The translations under genes were made by a program, and so were the position numbers. Positions 1-9,202 of a DNA stretch of 64,000 nucleotides are shown here, piece by piece; positions within the stretch are counted from its first letter, which is position 1; each line of letters begins with the position of its first letter. The DNA is taken from the NCBI GenBank assembly GCA_965238215.1, contig OZ250180.1, forward strand, positions 868,001 to 932,000. Reading direction: 5' to 3'. The DNA is from JAPULR01 sp965238215. GTDB lineage: Bacteria > Chloroflexota > Dehalococcoidia > Lucifugimonadales > GCA-2712585. The notes below the pieces were generated by a model, which searched no databases, had not been told where the DNA came from, and worked only from the letters and a program-made list of their open reading frames with translations.

Positions 1-2
1 TA

Positions 3-107
3 GAGGAATTAAGCGGGCCCATCCTAGCGAAGTGGTCGCCAGACGGCTCAGACTTGAGAACGCTGGCGGAGGTGCGGGACGGAAGGTTTGAGGTGGCAGG
101 CTCATGA
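3..107 (+). CDS. 3' end of a TolB/WD40-like beta-propeller protein (partial)
   Basis: An open frame enters from the left edge and ends at a TGA at 105-107. It encodes about 34 residues containing the phrase KWSPDGSDLRTLAEV. The SPDG-x-x-L core is the usual blade signature of TolB-like and WD40-like propeller proteins. The start and most of the protein lie outside the window. The 122 bases between it and the next gene contain no obvious gene. Only the C-terminal blade is visible, so the assignment rests on a short motif. Confidence 0.5.
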   Translation, partial: EELSGPILAKWSPDGSDLRTLAEVRDGRFEVAGS

Positions 108-244
108 ATAATGGCCGGCCATCTCCCATATGCCGCCCCCCTAATCCCCCTACCTCCTAAACATCATTGCCATATATGCCCTGTACCAATCGGAGCTAAA
201 AACAGCCCCGTGAACAAGAAGCCCGAAGTGTGGGTCATTTAACA

Positions 245-1657
245 ATGCCGATAAAGCGACTCAACTGGCTGCTTCTTGTAGTGGCATTGCTGGCGGCGGC
301 ATATGGCTGCGGACGAGATACTTCACCGCCTTCATCGGTTTCTCCCCCAGCCCAAACTCCGCCTGCAACTTCACAGACAACGCCTCCCCCCAGTCCCACT
401 CGCCCGTCTCAGACGCCAGCAACCAAGCCTTCTCCCACCCAATCGCCCCAAGACCAATTGGCGGCCGCTTCGGAGCAGGTCTACGCCCTACTCAAAGAGC
501 TGCTAGAGGAATTGGGCCACAGGGAGAGCGCTACTCCCGAAGAGCTGCGGGCCGCCGAACATCTGCAAGCCCGCTTCCATGCGATGGACTACTCAACAGA
601 GATCCAGCCCTTCGCCTTCCGGCATTTTAATTTTTCGCGCTGGTCTGAAACCGGAGGAGAAAACGCCAAAGTCGTCATTCAGGGTCTGGAGTTCCCCGGT
701 CTGTTATTCGCCACACCGCCCAACAGCGTAACCGCAGCCGGCACGTTGACGCCGGTGGGACTGGGAAGAAGTGAGGATCTCCCCCCGGGAGGACTGCAAG
801 GGAAAGTCGCCTGGTTCCAGCCGCAGGATGGCATTCTAGGAGACAAGCGGTCCCTTCAGGATTTGCACGAGAAGGTCAGAAAAACAGCAGAAGCCGGGGC
901 TGTCGCTGCCGTCATTTCCGGCAACCTGGATTTCTATAGTTATTCCCCGCTCCTGACGGCCGAGTCGGCAATTCCCGCCCTGCTCTTCGACACAAACGTG
1001 GAGGAATTCTGGACTGAGACGTTGTCCGGTGGGCAAGTGAAGATATCCGTAAAAGTAGAAGTGCAGGAACTGGAGTCCCGCAACGTGGTCGCCGAAATAA
1101 AGGGTATCGACGATGGCCTGGTTATCGTAGGCGGCCACTACGACATAGTTCCTGCAACCAGGGCCGGAGCCAACGACAACACTTCCGGCATCGCCGTGGT
1201 CTTGTCATTGGCGAAAGCTCTGGCCGGACACTCCCTGCCCTTCTCCGTCCGATTCATCGCCTTCGGAGCCGAAGAACTGGGGCTTTACGGCAGCCGCCAC
1301 TATGTCGCATCCTTGACCAAAGCGGAACTGGCCCGGATGAGAGTCATGATGAATTTCGACGTGGTTGGCTCCGGCGTCCAACTGAAGGTCGCCGGCCACC
1401 AGGCATTCAGCGATCTGGCCCTGAAAATAGCGGCGGAGTTGGAAATCGAAGCCCAACCGGGTTCCCTGCCGCCGGGAACTGCCAGCGACCACGTGCCATT
1501 TGAGGACGAAGGCATCCCGGCGCTAATGCTCTTCGGCTCCGACGTTTCCCGCATCCACACGCCGGAAGACCGGCTGGAATTCGTCCAGCCCGAGCTTCTG
1601 GGCGGCGCCTACCTCATTGCCCTGGCCATCTTACAGTCCCAGGCATTAGGACAATAG
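245..1657 (+). CDS. M28-family zinc peptidase, lipoprotein
   Basis: This is probably a secreted, membrane-anchored aminopeptidase of the M28 family. A GTG at 230 is also in frame, but the ATG at 245 gives a clean signal peptide (KR, then LLLVVALLAA) ending in a lipobox with AAYGC. A Pro/Thr/Ser-rich linker follows to about residue 75, then a PA-like insert (about 150-255). The catalytic domain shows the M28 metal ligands in order: GGHYD near residue 297, the GANDNTSG Asp near 313, the GAEELG glutamates near 342, MNFDVVG, and SDHVPF with the last His near 415. The length of about 470 residues fits the family. It stands alone, with no operon partner on its strand. Confidence 0.9.
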   Translation: MPIKRLNWLLLVVALLAAAYGCGRDTSPPSSVSPPAQTPPATSQTTPPPSPTRPSQTPATKPSPTQSPQDQLAAASEQVYALLKELLEELGHRESATPEELRAAEHLQARFHAMDYSTEIQPFAFRHFNFSRWSETGGENAKVVIQGLEFPGLLFATPPNSVTAAGTLTPVGLGRSEDLPPGGLQGKVAWFQPQDGILGDKRSLQDLHEKVRKTAEAGAVAAVISGNLDFYSYSPLLTAESAIPALLFDTNVEEFWTETLSGGQVKISVKVEVQELESRNVVAEIKGIDDGLVIVGGHYDIVPATRAGANDNTSGIAVVLSLAKALAGHSLPFSVRFIAFGAEELGLYGSRHYVASLTKAELARMRVMMNFDVVGSGVQLKVAGHQAFSDLALKIAAELEIEAQPGSLPPGTASDHVPFEDEGIPALMLFGSDVSRIHTPEDRLEFVQPELLGGAYLIALAILQSQALGQ

Positions 1658-1711
1658 CTGCACCCAACCTCCGTCAGGGCGTCCCTCGCAGACGCCCTCT
1701 TTCCCTCCCCC

Positions 1712-1772
1712 CTACTCCTCCTTCAACGCCGGTATAACCTCCGTCCCCCACAACTCTATCGACCGCATCACG
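1712..1772 (-). repeat. Duplicated 3' end of the downstream luciferase-like gene
   Basis: About 61 bases are nearly identical to the 3' end of the monooxygenase gene at 2898-4040. Read on the minus strand they encode MRSIELWGTEVIPALKE and a stop codon. The match ends abruptly at 1772. Beyond it a few more codons are open (LSKLMEEC), and then the frame is closed. The RCC1-type gene lies between this fragment and the intact gene. Confidence 0.8.
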
Positions 1773-1840
1773 CACTCCTCCATGAGCTTCGACAGCACGG
1801 CGGGAGTTCAAGCGGCACAAGAAGACCTAGCAAAACCCAA

Positions 1841-2815
1841 TTGCTCGTCCTATCCGTTTGGTATCAAGGCGATTTACGTCTTGTATCAGGGAGTGGAGTA
1901 ATATGGCTCACGCTGATCAACCCATCGTCTGTCTCCGTGGCGGTTCTGGCCATTGCATCGCTCATGGTGTGCGGTACCGGTGAGGCTGTTGGATTTGTCC
2001 AGGTCAGCGCGGGAGTGCGCCACACCTGCGGGCTGCGGTCAGACGGAACCGTTGTATGCTGGGGGAGCGACGAATACAGGCAGTTGCAAGCGCCGTCGAA
2101 TGAACGCTTCACGGCGATCCACGCGGGAGGGATCTACACCTGCGGGCTGCGGTCCGACGGGACCTCCGTTTGCTGGGGTCATGTGTATGAACTGAGCGAA
2201 GATCTGCCCGATGGGTGGCATGAACGGTACAAGCAGCCCTTCCCCCCAGAAGACGAACGCTTCACGAGAATTTCGGCAGGGGGATTCCATATCTGTGGAA
2301 TTCGGACAGAAGGCGGCGTTGTCTGCTGGGATATAAGGAGCCATTTCTCTCCATTTGGGATGGAGCACGTCGTAGAGATTAGTGCGGGAGGTTCGCAGGT
2401 CTGCGGACTCCGCTCAGACGGCAGCGTTCTCTGTAGGGGATGGGATGAAGCAGGTCAGTTGTCTCCGCCAGAGGACGAACCGTTTTCTGCGATAGCCGCG
2501 GGAGCACTTCACACTTGCGGACTCCGATCAGACGGGACTGCCGTTTGCTGGGGCTATGATCTTGAGCGGGCGGCAGAAATAGCGAACCCTCCCAGGGAAC
2601 ACGCAGAAACGTGGACAGGGTCGCGTATGGGCATAAATGCGCCAGGAATGGAGTTCCTATTCAGCGCTCACCGATCAGAGCCTCCGGAAGGCGAGCGGTT
2701 CACGGCAATAACCGCAGGTTCTTTTCACACCTGTGGGCTGAGGCAAGACGGGAGCATCTCCTGCTGGGGCTACGACCATCATGGCCAAGCATCGCCGCCC
2801 GATGATTCAGAGTAA
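1841..2815 (+). CDS. RCC1-like repeat protein, secreted
   Basis: The protein consists almost entirely of RCC1/BLIP-II-type propeller repeats. About six units follow the pattern F-x-x-I-x-A-G-x-x-H-T-C-G-L-R-S-D-G-x-x-x-C-W-G (GVRHTCGLRSDGTVVCWG, GGIYTCGLRSDGTSVCWG and so on). Each has two conserved Cys, which suggests an extracellular, disulfide-stabilised propeller. A hydrophobic stretch (VAVLAIASLMVCG) near residues 33-45 looks like a signal or lipoprotein leader. The first in-frame start is a TTG, so the true start could lie further in. The specific ligand is unknown. The gene sits between a 3'-end fragment of the neighbouring oxidoreductase gene and the intact copy, which suggests it was inserted there. 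Confidence 0.75.
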   Translation: MLVLSVWYQGDLRLVSGSGVIWLTLINPSSVSVAVLAIASLMVCGTGEAVGFVQVSAGVRHTCGLRSDGTVVCWGSDEYRQLQAPSNERFTAIHAGGIYTCGLRSDGTSVCWGHVYELSEDLPDGWHERYKQPFPPEDERFTRISAGGFHICGIRTEGGVVCWDIRSHFSPFGMEHVVEISAGGSQVCGLRSDGSVLCRGWDEAGQLSPPEDEPFSAIAAGALHTCGLRSDGTAVCWGYDLERAAEIANPPREHAETWTGSRMGINAPGMEFLFSAHRSEPPEGERFTAITAGSFHTCGLRQDGSISCWGYDHHGQASPPDDSE

Positions 2816-2897
2816 TCAGGCCTGTGAGGTGCCTCCGACAGGCGTTAGAAGACTCACCGCATTTGCGTCCCCCGTCCGGTTCCGCTCGCTTTCCCCC

Positions 2898-4040
2898 CTA
2901 CCCATCCTCCTTCAACGCCGGTATAACCTCCGTCCCCCACAACTCTATCGACCGCATCACGTCCTTGTGCGGCATCGGCCCCTCGTGCCCATATATCAGC
3001 AGATACCCCGCCTTCAACTCTTTCCGAATCCTCTGCAGCGTCTTTATCACCGTGTCCGGGCTGCCCACTATCAAATTGTCCATCTCGATTAGCTGGTCGT
3101 AGGTCCAACCCCCAAACCCCGGCTGAATCCGACGCGATGCTATCTTCGCCGAGTCTCGGCTCCGGTATCCCGGCGGGTCCGCGTGCTCCTCAATCGCCTT
3201 GAACCGGTACTTCTCGTTCCATGTAAAGTTCTTGCCCACCTCGTAGGCCCGTTCGTCCGTGTCCGCAACAAATGCCCGAATGAGGTAGCCGTAATGCTCC
3301 GGCCCCGTGTCAAACCCCGCAGCGTGGGCCGTCTTGTGATACAGCTCGTTCGTCTGCACCGCCACGTCCAACAGACTGCCCAGGCTCATGTACGCATACC
3401 CCCGCTCCGCCGCCCACACCACGCTCTCCACGCTCGACGTTCCCGGATACCAGATAGGCGGATGCGGCTTCTGTATCGGCTTCATCCACGGATTCACTAT
3501 CCGGTTGTGGAAGTACTTACCCTCCCATCGGAAGGGGCCATCCGACGTCCACGTCTTGATGATTAGATCATGCGCCTCCTCGAAGCGCTCCATATTCTCC
3601 GCCGGGTTGATGTTCGCCTGCAGGCTCTCAACCGGCGTACCCCTCACAAAACCAGAAATGACCCGCCCGCCGGAAATCACGTCCACCATGGCAATCTCCT
3701 CCGCCAGCCGAACGGGATTCTCCGTAATGGGTATAACGTTCCCCAGAATCGCAATCTTGCAATTCTTCGTCACCATGGCTATCGCCGTCGCGTCGATGTT
3801 CGCCGAGGGTTTCATGCACCACCATGCGCTATGGTGCTCGTTCGTCATTATTCCGTCGAACCCCACCTCGTCGGCAAAGGCGTACTGCTCGTGATACTCG
3901 TTGTACAGCTGATGCGCCTTGAGCGGGTCGAAGAATCGGTTGCTCAGCGTAAAGTAGGAATCCCCTTGATGTTCCGCCAGCAGCTCCTCAGTTGTAAAAC
4001 TATAGGGCTGCTCCGTGAACCAATAAACTTGAACGGACAT
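2898..4040 (-). CDS. LLM-class flavin-dependent oxidoreductase (luciferase-like monooxygenase)
   Basis: A 380-residue protein of the bacterial luciferase-like superfamily, a TIM barrel that uses reduced FMN or F420. Family features include the N-terminal WFTEQPYSF segment, GFDGIMTNEHHS at about residues 59-70, the strand ILGNVIPI followed by NPVRLAEEIAMVD, and SGGRVISGFVRGTP, where the flavin phosphate usually binds. PGTSSVESVVWAAERG is the second typical segment. The gene is directly downstream of an alpha/beta hydrolase on the same strand, 33 bases apart, so the two may act in one oxidative degradation route. The substrate cannot be told from sequence. Its 3' end is repeated at 1712-1772. 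Confidence 0.88.
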   Translation of the reverse strand: MSVQVYWFTEQPYSFTTEELLAEHQGDSYFTLSNRFFDPLKAHQLYNEYHEQYAFADEVGFDGIMTNEHHSAWWCMKPSANIDATAIAMVTKNCKIAILGNVIPITENPVRLAEEIAMVDVISGGRVISGFVRGTPVESLQANINPAENMERFEEAHDLIIKTWTSDGPFRWEGKYFHNRIVNPWMKPIQKPHPPIWYPGTSSVESVVWAAERGYAYMSLGSLLDVAVQTNELYHKTAHAAGFDTGPEHYGYLIRAFVADTDERAYEVGKNFTWNEKYRFKAIEEHADPPGYRSRDSAKIASRRIQPGFGGWTYDQLIEMDNLIVGSPDTVIKTLQRIRKELKAGYLLIYGHEGPMPHKDVMRSIELWGTEVIPALKEDG

Positions 4041-4073
4041 GGGCTGCCTCCTTAGATAGATCCGATAGGGCCC

Positions 4074-4865
4074 CTAGGCCCCTTGCAGGAAGGGTACAAC
4101 TGCGTCCAGAAACTCCTGCGGCTTCTCAATCTGCGGAGAATGCCCGCAGAGCTCTATCAGGTGTACCCTCGAATTCCTGATTGCCTGTCGGTAGAGCTCA
4201 GCGCACTCCACCGGAACGATGGCGTCCTCCCGCCCCCACAGAATCAGCGTGGACATCGAGACCCGCTTCAGATAGTGCGTCAAGTTGGGGTTGTTCATAT
4301 ATGGACTCCAGCACCATCGGCTGGCCGTCTCCCGGTTGCTGCGCTCCACCGACGCCTGCTCCCTCGTCATGGGTTGCCCGAAAAGTTCGTCATAGTCCGG
4401 CACCTGGGAAGGGTCGAAGAACCGCAGCGCCCCCACTGCTTCCCTCGAAACGGTGAATAGCTCCGCAATCTCCCCCTCCTCCGGCCTGATGCCCACCCCT
4501 GAGGAGATGACCAGCCGATCCAGAGAATGCGTGCACATCGCCGCCATCTCCGCCGCAATCCAGCCCCCCATCGAGAAACCCAGGACGGAATACCGATCCA
4601 CCCCCATCTCTTCCATCAGTCCCAGGTAGAAATGAGCGACTGCGTCGATTGAGTCTATCCACGAGGGGCGGGTGGATTTCTCGAAGCCGGGGTGCGACGG
4701 TACATACAGGGTGAATGACTTAGCAAGTTCCCGGTGGTACGCCATCAGCCCGGGATTCCCTCCGGCCCCGTGCAGCACTAGAACCGGCGGGCCTTCCCCC
4801 CCCTTCATCAGGTGCAGCCGCGACCCACCGTACTCTCGAAACTCGTCCACCCAAGCTTGACCCAT
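4074..4865 (-). CDS. Alpha/beta hydrolase
   Basis: A 263-residue alpha/beta-fold hydrolase. The oxyanion segment VLVLHGAGGNPG is near residue 30, the nucleophile elbow GFSMGG near residue 98, the acid in GREDAIVPVE near 214, and the catalytic His in CGHSPQIEKP near 243. The full triad is therefore visible and the length is normal. It is first in an apparent operon with the luciferase-like monooxygenase that follows. It may cleave a ring or an ester produced by that enzyme, but this is inference from position only. Many family members are meta-cleavage-product hydrolases, esterases or haloperoxidases. Confidence 0.87.
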   Translation of the reverse strand: MGQAWVDEFREYGGSRLHLMKGGEGPPVLVLHGAGGNPGLMAYHRELAKSFTLYVPSHPGFEKSTRPSWIDSIDAVAHFYLGLMEEMGVDRYSVLGFSMGGWIAAEMAAMCTHSLDRLVISSGVGIRPEEGEIAELFTVSREAVGALRFFDPSQVPDYDELFGQPMTREQASVERSNRETASRWCWSPYMNNPNLTHYLKRVSMSTLILWGREDAIVPVECAELYRQAIRNSRVHLIELCGHSPQIEKPQEFLDAVVPFLQGA

Positions 4866-5118
4866 GTACCCCCCTACTCCAAAAAGTTCAGTTTCATACT
4901 AAACACGAAATAGACCCGTCATTCCGGCGAAAGCCGGAATCCATCTTCTCCCTTCCCCCTCCACCCAAATGTCATTCTGAGGAGGCTCCGCGACGAAGAA
5001 TCTCGCCCCCGGAGCACACCAACTAAACCCATTCCCTCTCTCATCCTCTCCCTTCCCTTTCGATGGGGGAAGGCTAGAGCCTGCCCTGAGCTTGTCGAAG
5101 GGAAGGGGGTGCGTCCCC

Positions 5119-5991
5119 TCACCCCGTCACTTCCTTGAACCGGCTAATTGCGTCTATGTGCTGCTCCGGCGTCTCGTAACCGGAATTCATCGTGTTGAGC
5201 GTAATGTGCGTCGCCCCGTACGTCCCCCATTCGGCAACGGCGTCCACCCAGTCCTCCGGCGAACCCGAACCCGCGTTGATCGTCCCCTCGATGCCAATCT
5301 CCGAAGGATCCCGCCCTGCTTCCCGCGCGTACCCGTGTATCCGCTCAATCATCCCTCGAAAGGCGTCATTCAAACCCACCTGCCGAGTGGTCGTTATCCA
5401 CCCGTCTCCCGTCTCCCCAATTCGCTTCAGCACCTGTTCCGAGCCGCCTCCGAACCATACCGGAATCGGACGCTGCACCGGCAGCGGGTTCAACCCTGCC
5501 CGGATAACCCGGTTCCACTTGCCCTCGAAGGTTACCACCTCCTTCGTCCACAACTCCCGCATCAGCGCTATCTGTTCCTCGCTGCGGCGACCCCGATTTC
5601 TAAAATTCTCCCCCAACGCCTCGTACTCCACGTAGTTCCAACCTATGCCGATGCCCAGGCGCAGCCGCCCGCCGCTGAGCACGTCCAGCGCCGCCGCCTG
5701 TTTCGCCACCAGCGCCGTCTGCCGCTGCGGCAGAATGATTATCCCCGTCGTGAACCCGATAGTCTTCGTTAGACCCGCCAGGAAACCAAAGAGCACAAAG
5801 GGTTCGTGGAACTGGTCCTCCAGCCTGTACGAACCTGTCCAGTTGCCGTAATAGTCGGCGTCCGCCCCCAACACGTGGTCGTAGGCCAGAATATGGTCGT
5901 ATCCCAACGATTCCGCCGCCTGGGCGTACTCTCTAATAGCCCCGGGGTCTGTCCCTATCTCCGTTTGGGGAAAGACTACGCCCACCTTCAT
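5119..5991 (-). CDS. LLM-class F420-dependent oxidoreductase
   Basis: A 290-residue luciferase-like protein of the shorter F420-type subclass. It begins MKVGVVFPQTEIG and has AAESLGYDHILAYDHV, the GFTTGIIILPQRQTALVAKQ strand-helix unit, LSGGRLRLGIGIGWNYVEYEALG and the PVWFGGGSEQVLKRIGETGDGW motif, all typical of coenzyme-F420-linked members. It is transcribed in the same direction as the hydrolase/monooxygenase pair, but about 250 bases of repeat-containing DNA separate it from them. With the 2898-4040 gene it makes two paralogues of this superfamily within 3 kb. The substrate is unknown. Confidence 0.87.
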   Translation of the reverse strand: MKVGVVFPQTEIGTDPGAIREYAQAAESLGYDHILAYDHVLGADADYYGNWTGSYRLEDQFHEPFVLFGFLAGLTKTIGFTTGIIILPQRQTALVAKQAAALDVLSGGRLRLGIGIGWNYVEYEALGENFRNRGRRSEEQIALMRELWTKEVVTFEGKWNRVIRAGLNPLPVQRPIPVWFGGGSEQVLKRIGETGDGWITTTRQVGLNDAFRGMIERIHGYAREAGRDPSEIGIEGTINAGSGSPEDWVDAVAEWGTYGATHITLNTMNSGYETPEQHIDAISRFKEVTG

Positions 5992-6733
5992 GCCTGCCTC
6001 CTACGATTAGCGCTGTTCTCAGGCCAGTATCTTACCATCCTCCCCCACTGTCAAACCCACGCCTCCCTCCCTTCCCCCTACGGATGGGGGAAGGCTAGGA
6101 TGGGGGTGCTCAACTCCCCCGTGCTCCCGCAAATATCCTTCCCCCTTGATGAGGGAAGTTTTGGATGGGTGTGACTCCCGCCAAAAACGCCCTAACCAAA
6201 CGTAGCCCCCCAACCCCTTCCCGTCATTCCGGCCCCCGAGCCGGAATCCAGTTCCCCCAAATTGCCAACTTTCCCTTGCCTCAATTCGCCCTCCCCTGCT
6301 ACCGTCTTCCCATTGAATGGCACATCACCCTATCCCAACCCACCCTTCGTTTCCACCACAGAAAAAAACGAATCCCCACTGAAACGAATAAGCCCAGCCA
6401 CAAATCCCCCCGTGTTCCCGCGGAGGGAGACCTTTGCATAACCGTCATTCCTACCAAAGCCAGAATCCAGAATCGCATGATTTAGCTACGGCAATAGTCG
6501 TCCCACACCGCTATCTGAATGCGTTTCGGTAGTTATGCAAAGGTCTCCGGAGGCAGGAACCCAGCCCCCCGTCATCCAGTGCACAACCCTCCCGCTCCTC
6601 TTGCAATTCCGAACCCCTCGAGGAATCTCGTTTTCACTTCCTCATCCATCCCCGCTGGCCACTATCCAATAAATCCCCCTCTTCGGTGTATAATTGCCTA
6701 TCAAGAAACCTAAGCAGGACGAAAGACCCAGAA
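5992..6733. repeat. Repeat-filled intergenic region before leuS
   Basis: No gene is seen here. The tract holds short dispersed palindromes of the type GTCATTCCGG...CCGGAATCC, pyrimidine-rich DNA and one 123-bp non-autonomous element at 6426-6548. A TATAAT at 6689-6694 inside GGTGTATAATTG is the likely -10 of leuS. A segment near 6275-6300 (TTGCCT, 18 bases, then TACCGT in TGCTACCGT) resembles the orphan promoters found near 40.3 and 40.7 kb. Confidence 0.6.
6426..6548 (+). mobile_element. MITE-like element, family A, copy 1
   Basis: A 123-bp unit with terminal inverted repeats GGAGACCTTTGCATAA and its reverse complement. It is flanked on both sides by GGAG (6422-6425 and 6549-6552), a 4-bp target duplication. 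The interior carries no gene. It contains the CCGTCATTCC...GGAATCCAGAATC...ATGATTTAGCTA core shared with the copies at 13250, 46997 and 49960. Confidence 0.85.
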
Positions 6734-9202
6734 ATGACCACCACAAGACGCGTTGACGTTCGTTACCCCGCCAAGGAAATCGACAGCAAATGGCAGCAAC
6801 GGTGGGAGCGGGACCGCATCTACCGCACCCCCGACGACGACCCCCGCCCCAAGTGGCACGAGCTTACCATGTACCCCTACCCCTCCGGCGACCTCCACGT
6901 CGGCCACTGGTACGTCATGGCCCCCTCCGACTGCCACGCCCGCTTTCGCCGAATGCAGGGCTTCAACGTCCTCCACCCCATGGGCTTCGACGCCTTCGGC
7001 CTCCCCGCCGAAAACGCCGCCATCCGCAACGGCATCCACCCGCACCCCTGGACCATGGGCAACATCCAAAACATGCGCCGACAGCTCCGCTCAATGGGCG
7101 CCGTCTATGATTGGGAACGGGAAATCGTCACCTGCCTGCCGGAATACTACCGTTGGAACCAGTGGCTCTTCCTCCAGTTCTACAAGCACGGCCTCGTCTA
7201 CCGCGCGGAAGCCCCAGTAGTATGGTGCCCCTCCTGCAATACCGTCCTAGCCAACGAGCAGGTGGTCAACAGCGCCTGCGAACGCTGCGATGCCCTCGTC
7301 ACTCGCCGCTCGTTAAATCAGTGGTTCTTCCGCATCACCCAGTACGCCGAAGAACTCCTCGACTTCAGCAAACTCATCGACTGGCCCGAGAAAATCCTCA
7401 CCATGCAGCGCAACTGGATTGGGCGTAGCGAAGGCGTCGAAATTGCCTTCGACATCTCCCACTGCGGCCTGAAAACAAAGGAAATCCGCACCTTCACCAC
7501 CCGCATCGATACTATCTACGGCGTCACCTTTATGGTCCTTGCGCCCGAACATCCCCTCGTCGAAAGCCTCACAACCCCTGAGCAGCGCAGCGCCGTTCAG
7601 TCATATATTGAAGAAACCCGCCGCCAGACGGAAATCGATCGACTCTCCACCGAACGCGAGAAGACCGGCGTTCCCCTCGGCGCCTACGCCGTCAACTTCC
7701 TCAACGGCGAACGCGTTCCCCTCTACATCGCCGACTACGTCCTCACTACCTACGGCACCGGCATCGTCATGGGCGTCCCCGCCCACGACCAGCGCGACTA
7801 CGAATTCGCCCAAAAGCACGGACTGCCCATTCGCACGGTCATCGGCCCGCCGGAAGGCCAAGAACCCGAATCAGGCCATGCCTTTACAGATGAAGGAATC
7901 ATGGTCAATTCCGCCCCCTTCGACGGAATGCCTAGCCCCGAAGGTGCCGAGGCTATCGCCGAACTCGTGGAGTCCAAAGACTGGGGACGCCGCACCGTCT
8001 CCCACCGAATCCGCGACTGGCTCATCTCCCGCCAGCGCTACTGGGGCACCCCTATCCCCTTCGTCTACTGCTCAGATTGCGGCACCGTCCCCGTTCCGGA
8101 TGACCAGCTGCCGGTCCTCCTGCCCCTCGACGCCGAGTTCAAGCCCACTGGCGAGTCCCCCCTGGCCATCAACGAGGAATTCGTCAATACGACCTGCCCC
8201 GGCTGCGGCGGACACGCCCAGCGGGATGCCGACACTATGGACACATTCGTCGATTCCTCCTGGTACATGTTCCGCTTCGCCAGCCCCACCGAAGACAGCG
8301 CTCCCTTCGACCAAGACCTCCTGGGCCGGTGGCTCCCCGTCGACCAGTACACCGGCGGCGTCGAACACGCCGTCATGCACCTCCTCTACGCCCGCTTCTT
8401 CACCAAGGCCATGCGCGACATGGGTTTGCTCAACTTCGACGAACCCTTCCTCCGCCTCTTCAACCAGGGCACCATCGTCGCCGGCGGCGCTAAGATGAGC
8501 AAGTCCCGCGGCAACGTCATCAGCCCCGACCGGTACGTCGAGAGCTTTGGCGCCGACGTCGTTCGCGCCTATCTCATGTTCCTCGGCCCCTGGGACCAGG
8601 GCGGCGACTGGACCGACACAGGCATCAACGGCATCTCCCGCTGGACGAACCGCATCTGGGACCTGTTCCAGCGAGACCCCGCAGACCTCCCCCACGCCAT
8701 CAACGGCAGCGACCCCAACGACACCCGCCGGAAGCTCCATCAGACCATAGAGAAAGTCTATACCGACTTGGACCGCTTCAAGTTCAACACCGCCATCGCC
8801 AGCCTCATGGAATTCACCAACCACCTCTCCCAGGCGTGGAACCGGCAGAACGTCGACTCCACACTCTGGCGCGAATGCACCGAAAAATTCCTCCTCATGC
8901 TCGCCCCCCTTGCGCCACACCTAGCGGAGGAGCTCTGGGAGCGAACGGGCCGCCCCTACAGCATCCACAACCGCTCCTTCCCCAAGTGGGACCCTGCCCT
9001 TACGTCTGAGGAGACTATAACCCTCGTCGTCCAGGTCAACGGACGCCTCCGAGACCGCATGCAAGCCCCCGCCTCCATCTCAGAAGAAGAAGTGCGACAG
9101 ATGGCCCTGGCCAGCCCTCGAGTTCAGGCCCACACCCAGGGCAAAACCGTCCGAAAACTAGTCTACGTCCCAGGCCGCCTCGTCAACATAGTAGCCACCT
9201 AA
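6734..9202 (+). CDS. leuS: Leucyl-tRNA synthetase
   Basis: Class I aminoacyl-tRNA synthetase that charges tRNA-Leu. The frame is open from 6686, but the ATG at 6734 (MTTTRRVDVRYPAKEIDSKW) matches the usual N-terminus and gives 822 residues. The HIGH motif is PSGDLHVGHW near residue 50. Zinc-type Cys pairs (CPSC and CERC) lie near 170-190. The CP1 editing domain occupies roughly 215-410, with GVPAHDQRDYEF. KMSKSRGN is near 586, and the anticodon-binding and C-terminal domains are complete. It is monocistronic and bordered by repeat DNA on both sides. A TATAAT at 6689-6694 lies about 40 bases upstream of the start. Confidence 0.97.
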   Translation: MTTTRRVDVRYPAKEIDSKWQQRWERDRIYRTPDDDPRPKWHELTMYPYPSGDLHVGHWYVMAPSDCHARFRRMQGFNVLHPMGFDAFGLPAENAAIRNGIHPHPWTMGNIQNMRRQLRSMGAVYDWEREIVTCLPEYYRWNQWLFLQFYKHGLVYRAEAPVVWCPSCNTVLANEQVVNSACERCDALVTRRSLNQWFFRITQYAEELLDFSKLIDWPEKILTMQRNWIGRSEGVEIAFDISHCGLKTKEIRTFTTRIDTIYGVTFMVLAPEHPLVESLTTPEQRSAVQSYIEETRRQTEIDRLSTEREKTGVPLGAYAVNFLNGERVPLYIADYVLTTYGTGIVMGVPAHDQRDYEFAQKHGLPIRTVIGPPEGQEPESGHAFTDEGIMVNSAPFDGMPSPEGAEAIAELVESKDWGRRTVSHRIRDWLISRQRYWGTPIPFVYCSDCGTVPVPDDQLPVLLPLDAEFKPTGESPLAINEEFVNTTCPGCGGHAQRDADTMDTFVDSSWYMFRFASPTEDSAPFDQDLLGRWLPVDQYTGGVEHAVMHLLYARFFTKAMRDMGLLNFDEPFLRLFNQGTIVAGGAKMSKSRGNVISPDRYVESFGADVVRAYLMFLGPWDQGGDWTDTGINGISRWTNRIWDLFQRDPADLPHAINGSDPNDTRRKLHQTIEKVYTDLDRFKFNTAIASLMEFTNHLSQAWNRQNVDSTLWRECTEKFLLMLAPLAPHLAEELWERTGRPYSIHNRSFPKWDPALTSEETITLVVQVNGRLRDRMQAPASISEEEVRQMALASPRVQAHTQGKTVRKLVYVPGRLVNIVAT

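Noticed and set aside
7539..8498. Long Ser/Pro/Ala-rich open frame of 319 codons overlapping leuS
   Set aside because: It is a +1 shadow of leuS. The composition is typical of out-of-frame high-GC DNA and leuS motifs are intact in the real frame.
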